Part shown: positions 6,397 to 6,708 of the stretch, one piece after another | Layout: each line of letters starts with the position of its first letter | Numbering within the stretch: position 1 is the first letter of the stretch | Assembly: GCA_035264445.1 (NCBI GenBank) | Contig: DATFQE010000107.1 | Span: 1-6,708, forward strand | Reading direction: 5' to 3' | DNA length: 6,708 nt | Source of the DNA: DATFQE01 sp035264445 | GTDB taxonomy: Bacteria > Actinomycetota > Thermoleophilia > Gaiellales > Gaiellaceae | Made by a program: the position numbers and the translations under genes | Notes under the pieces: model-generated | Databases searched by the model: none | Told to the model about the DNA's origin: nothing | The model's input: the letters and a program-made list of their open reading frames with translations, nothing else

Positions 6397-6708
6397 CTAG
6401 GCCAAGCTCGCGCCCCGGACGAGCTCGGGGAGCTCGGCCCGGGGGAGCCGGACGTTTTCGCCGTCGACCTCGAGCACCGTCTTTCCCTTGATTGTGCGGG
6501 CGTGGGCCGCAAGCCAGTCTTCGCCGACCGAGGTCGCCGAGCTGACGCTGTCGATACCGAGGCTCTGGATCTCGATGTCGTCGCCGTCGCCGCCGTCGAG
6601 GACGTCGATCCCCGGTCCGCCGAGGAGCACATCGTCACCCGCGCCCCCGCGGAGGACGTCGTCACCGTCGCTGCCGATCAGGACGTCGCTCCCGTCGCCG
6701 CCGTCGAC
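6397..6708 (-). CDS. C-terminal end of an RTX (hemolysin-type) calcium-binding repeat protein, 5'-truncated
   Basis: The minus-strand frame is open from the window edge to the TAG at 6397-6399, so only the last 103 residues are seen. Residues 3-47 are five consecutive RTX nonapeptides of the form G-[GS]-x-G-x-D-x-[LE]-x: GGDGSDVLI, GSDGDDVLR, GGAGDDVLL, GGPGIDVLD and GGDGDDIEI. Such repeats bind Ca2+ between turns of a parallel beta-roll, which folds outside the cell, typically in secreted proteins. The last unit has Ile-Glu in place of Val-Leu, as often happens at the end of a roll. A non-repetitive 56-residue tail follows, containing GEDWLAAHARTIKGKTVLEV and DGENVRLPRAELPELV. The tail probably caps the roll or has a role in export, but neither is shown. 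More repeats are expected upstream, and the effector domain, if any, is outside the window. An internal GTG at 6630 gives an apparent short start inside the repeats and should not be used. Confidence 0.85.
   Translation of the reverse strand, partial: VDGGDGSDVLIGSDGDDVLRGGAGDDVLLGGPGIDVLDGGDGDDIEIQSLGIDSVSSATSVGEDWLAAHARTIKGKTVLEVDGENVRLPRAELPELVRGASLA
6420..6436 (+). terminator. Possible hairpin terminator of the LAL gene inside the convergent RTX gene
   Basis: CGAGCTC at 6420-6426 pairs with GAGCTCG at 6430-6436 around GGG, a 7-bp GC-rich stem starting 34 bp after the regulator stop. An alternative stem pairs CCCCG (6413-6417) with CGGGG (6426-6430). There is no T-run, and the sequence is coding for the RTX tail on the other strand (repeated Glu-Leu codons), so the symmetry may simply be a codon effect. 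Confidence 0.25.

Noticed and set aside
5937..6665. 242-codon minus-strand open frame across the end of the LAL gene and the RTX gene
   Set aside because: Out of frame with the RTX repeats; Ser/Arg/Thr-rich shadow translation.
6590..6708. Tandem DNA repeats at the right edge as a CRISPR or non-coding repeat array
   Set aside because: The periodicity is 27 bp and encodes RTX nonapeptides in frame on the minus strand, so it is protein-coding repetition.

Overview
The window is GC-rich (roughly 70% by eye) and carries six genes: four complete, plus one running off each end. Base composition, frequent GTG starts, promoters that appear to give leaderless transcripts, a large LuxR-type ATPase regulator, an exported seven-bladed propeller protein and an RTX repeat protein together suggest a high-GC actinobacterium. 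A soil Thermoleophilia-like lineage (Solirubrobacterales or Gaiellales) is my best guess. That placement is inference; no rRNA, tRNA or other lineage marker is present.

Layout, left to right. (1) 1-1083, plus strand: 3' part of an exported beta-propeller protein of the 6-phosphogluconolactonase/YbhE type; the true start and probable signal peptide lie outside the window. A strong GC hairpin at 1100-1129 follows and sits between convergent genes. (2) 1144-1536, minus strand: 130-residue conserved-looking protein of unknown function. (3) 1565-3067, minus strand: DHA2-family (EmrB/QacA type) drug exporter, apparently heading a two-gene operon with the unknown protein. (4) 3124-3756, plus strand: TetR-family repressor, divergent from the exporter across 56 bp. 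(5) 3819-6386, plus strand: 855-residue LAL-type regulator with N-terminal ATPase, helical repeats and C-terminal LuxR HTH. (6) 6397-6708, minus strand: C-terminal end of an RTX calcium-binding repeat protein, convergent with the regulator and only 10 bp away.

The clearest functional unit is the divergent TetR/exporter locus. The repressor probably binds the shared intergenic region and is released by a ligand that the exporter pumps out. The small protein downstream of the exporter is the least understood part of that unit. The LAL regulator has its own promoter-like sequence and no evident metabolic partner in the window.

No RNA genes, CRISPR arrays, insertion sequences, prophage parts or attachment sites were seen. 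Intergenic space is small everywhere (10-62 bp), so no stretch over 300 bases lacks a gene. I did not find a convincing novel multi-gene system. The points most worth a second look are the unknown 130-residue protein, the compact promoter/operator architecture with start codons 6-7 nt behind -10 boxes, and the non-repeat C-terminal tail of the RTX protein.
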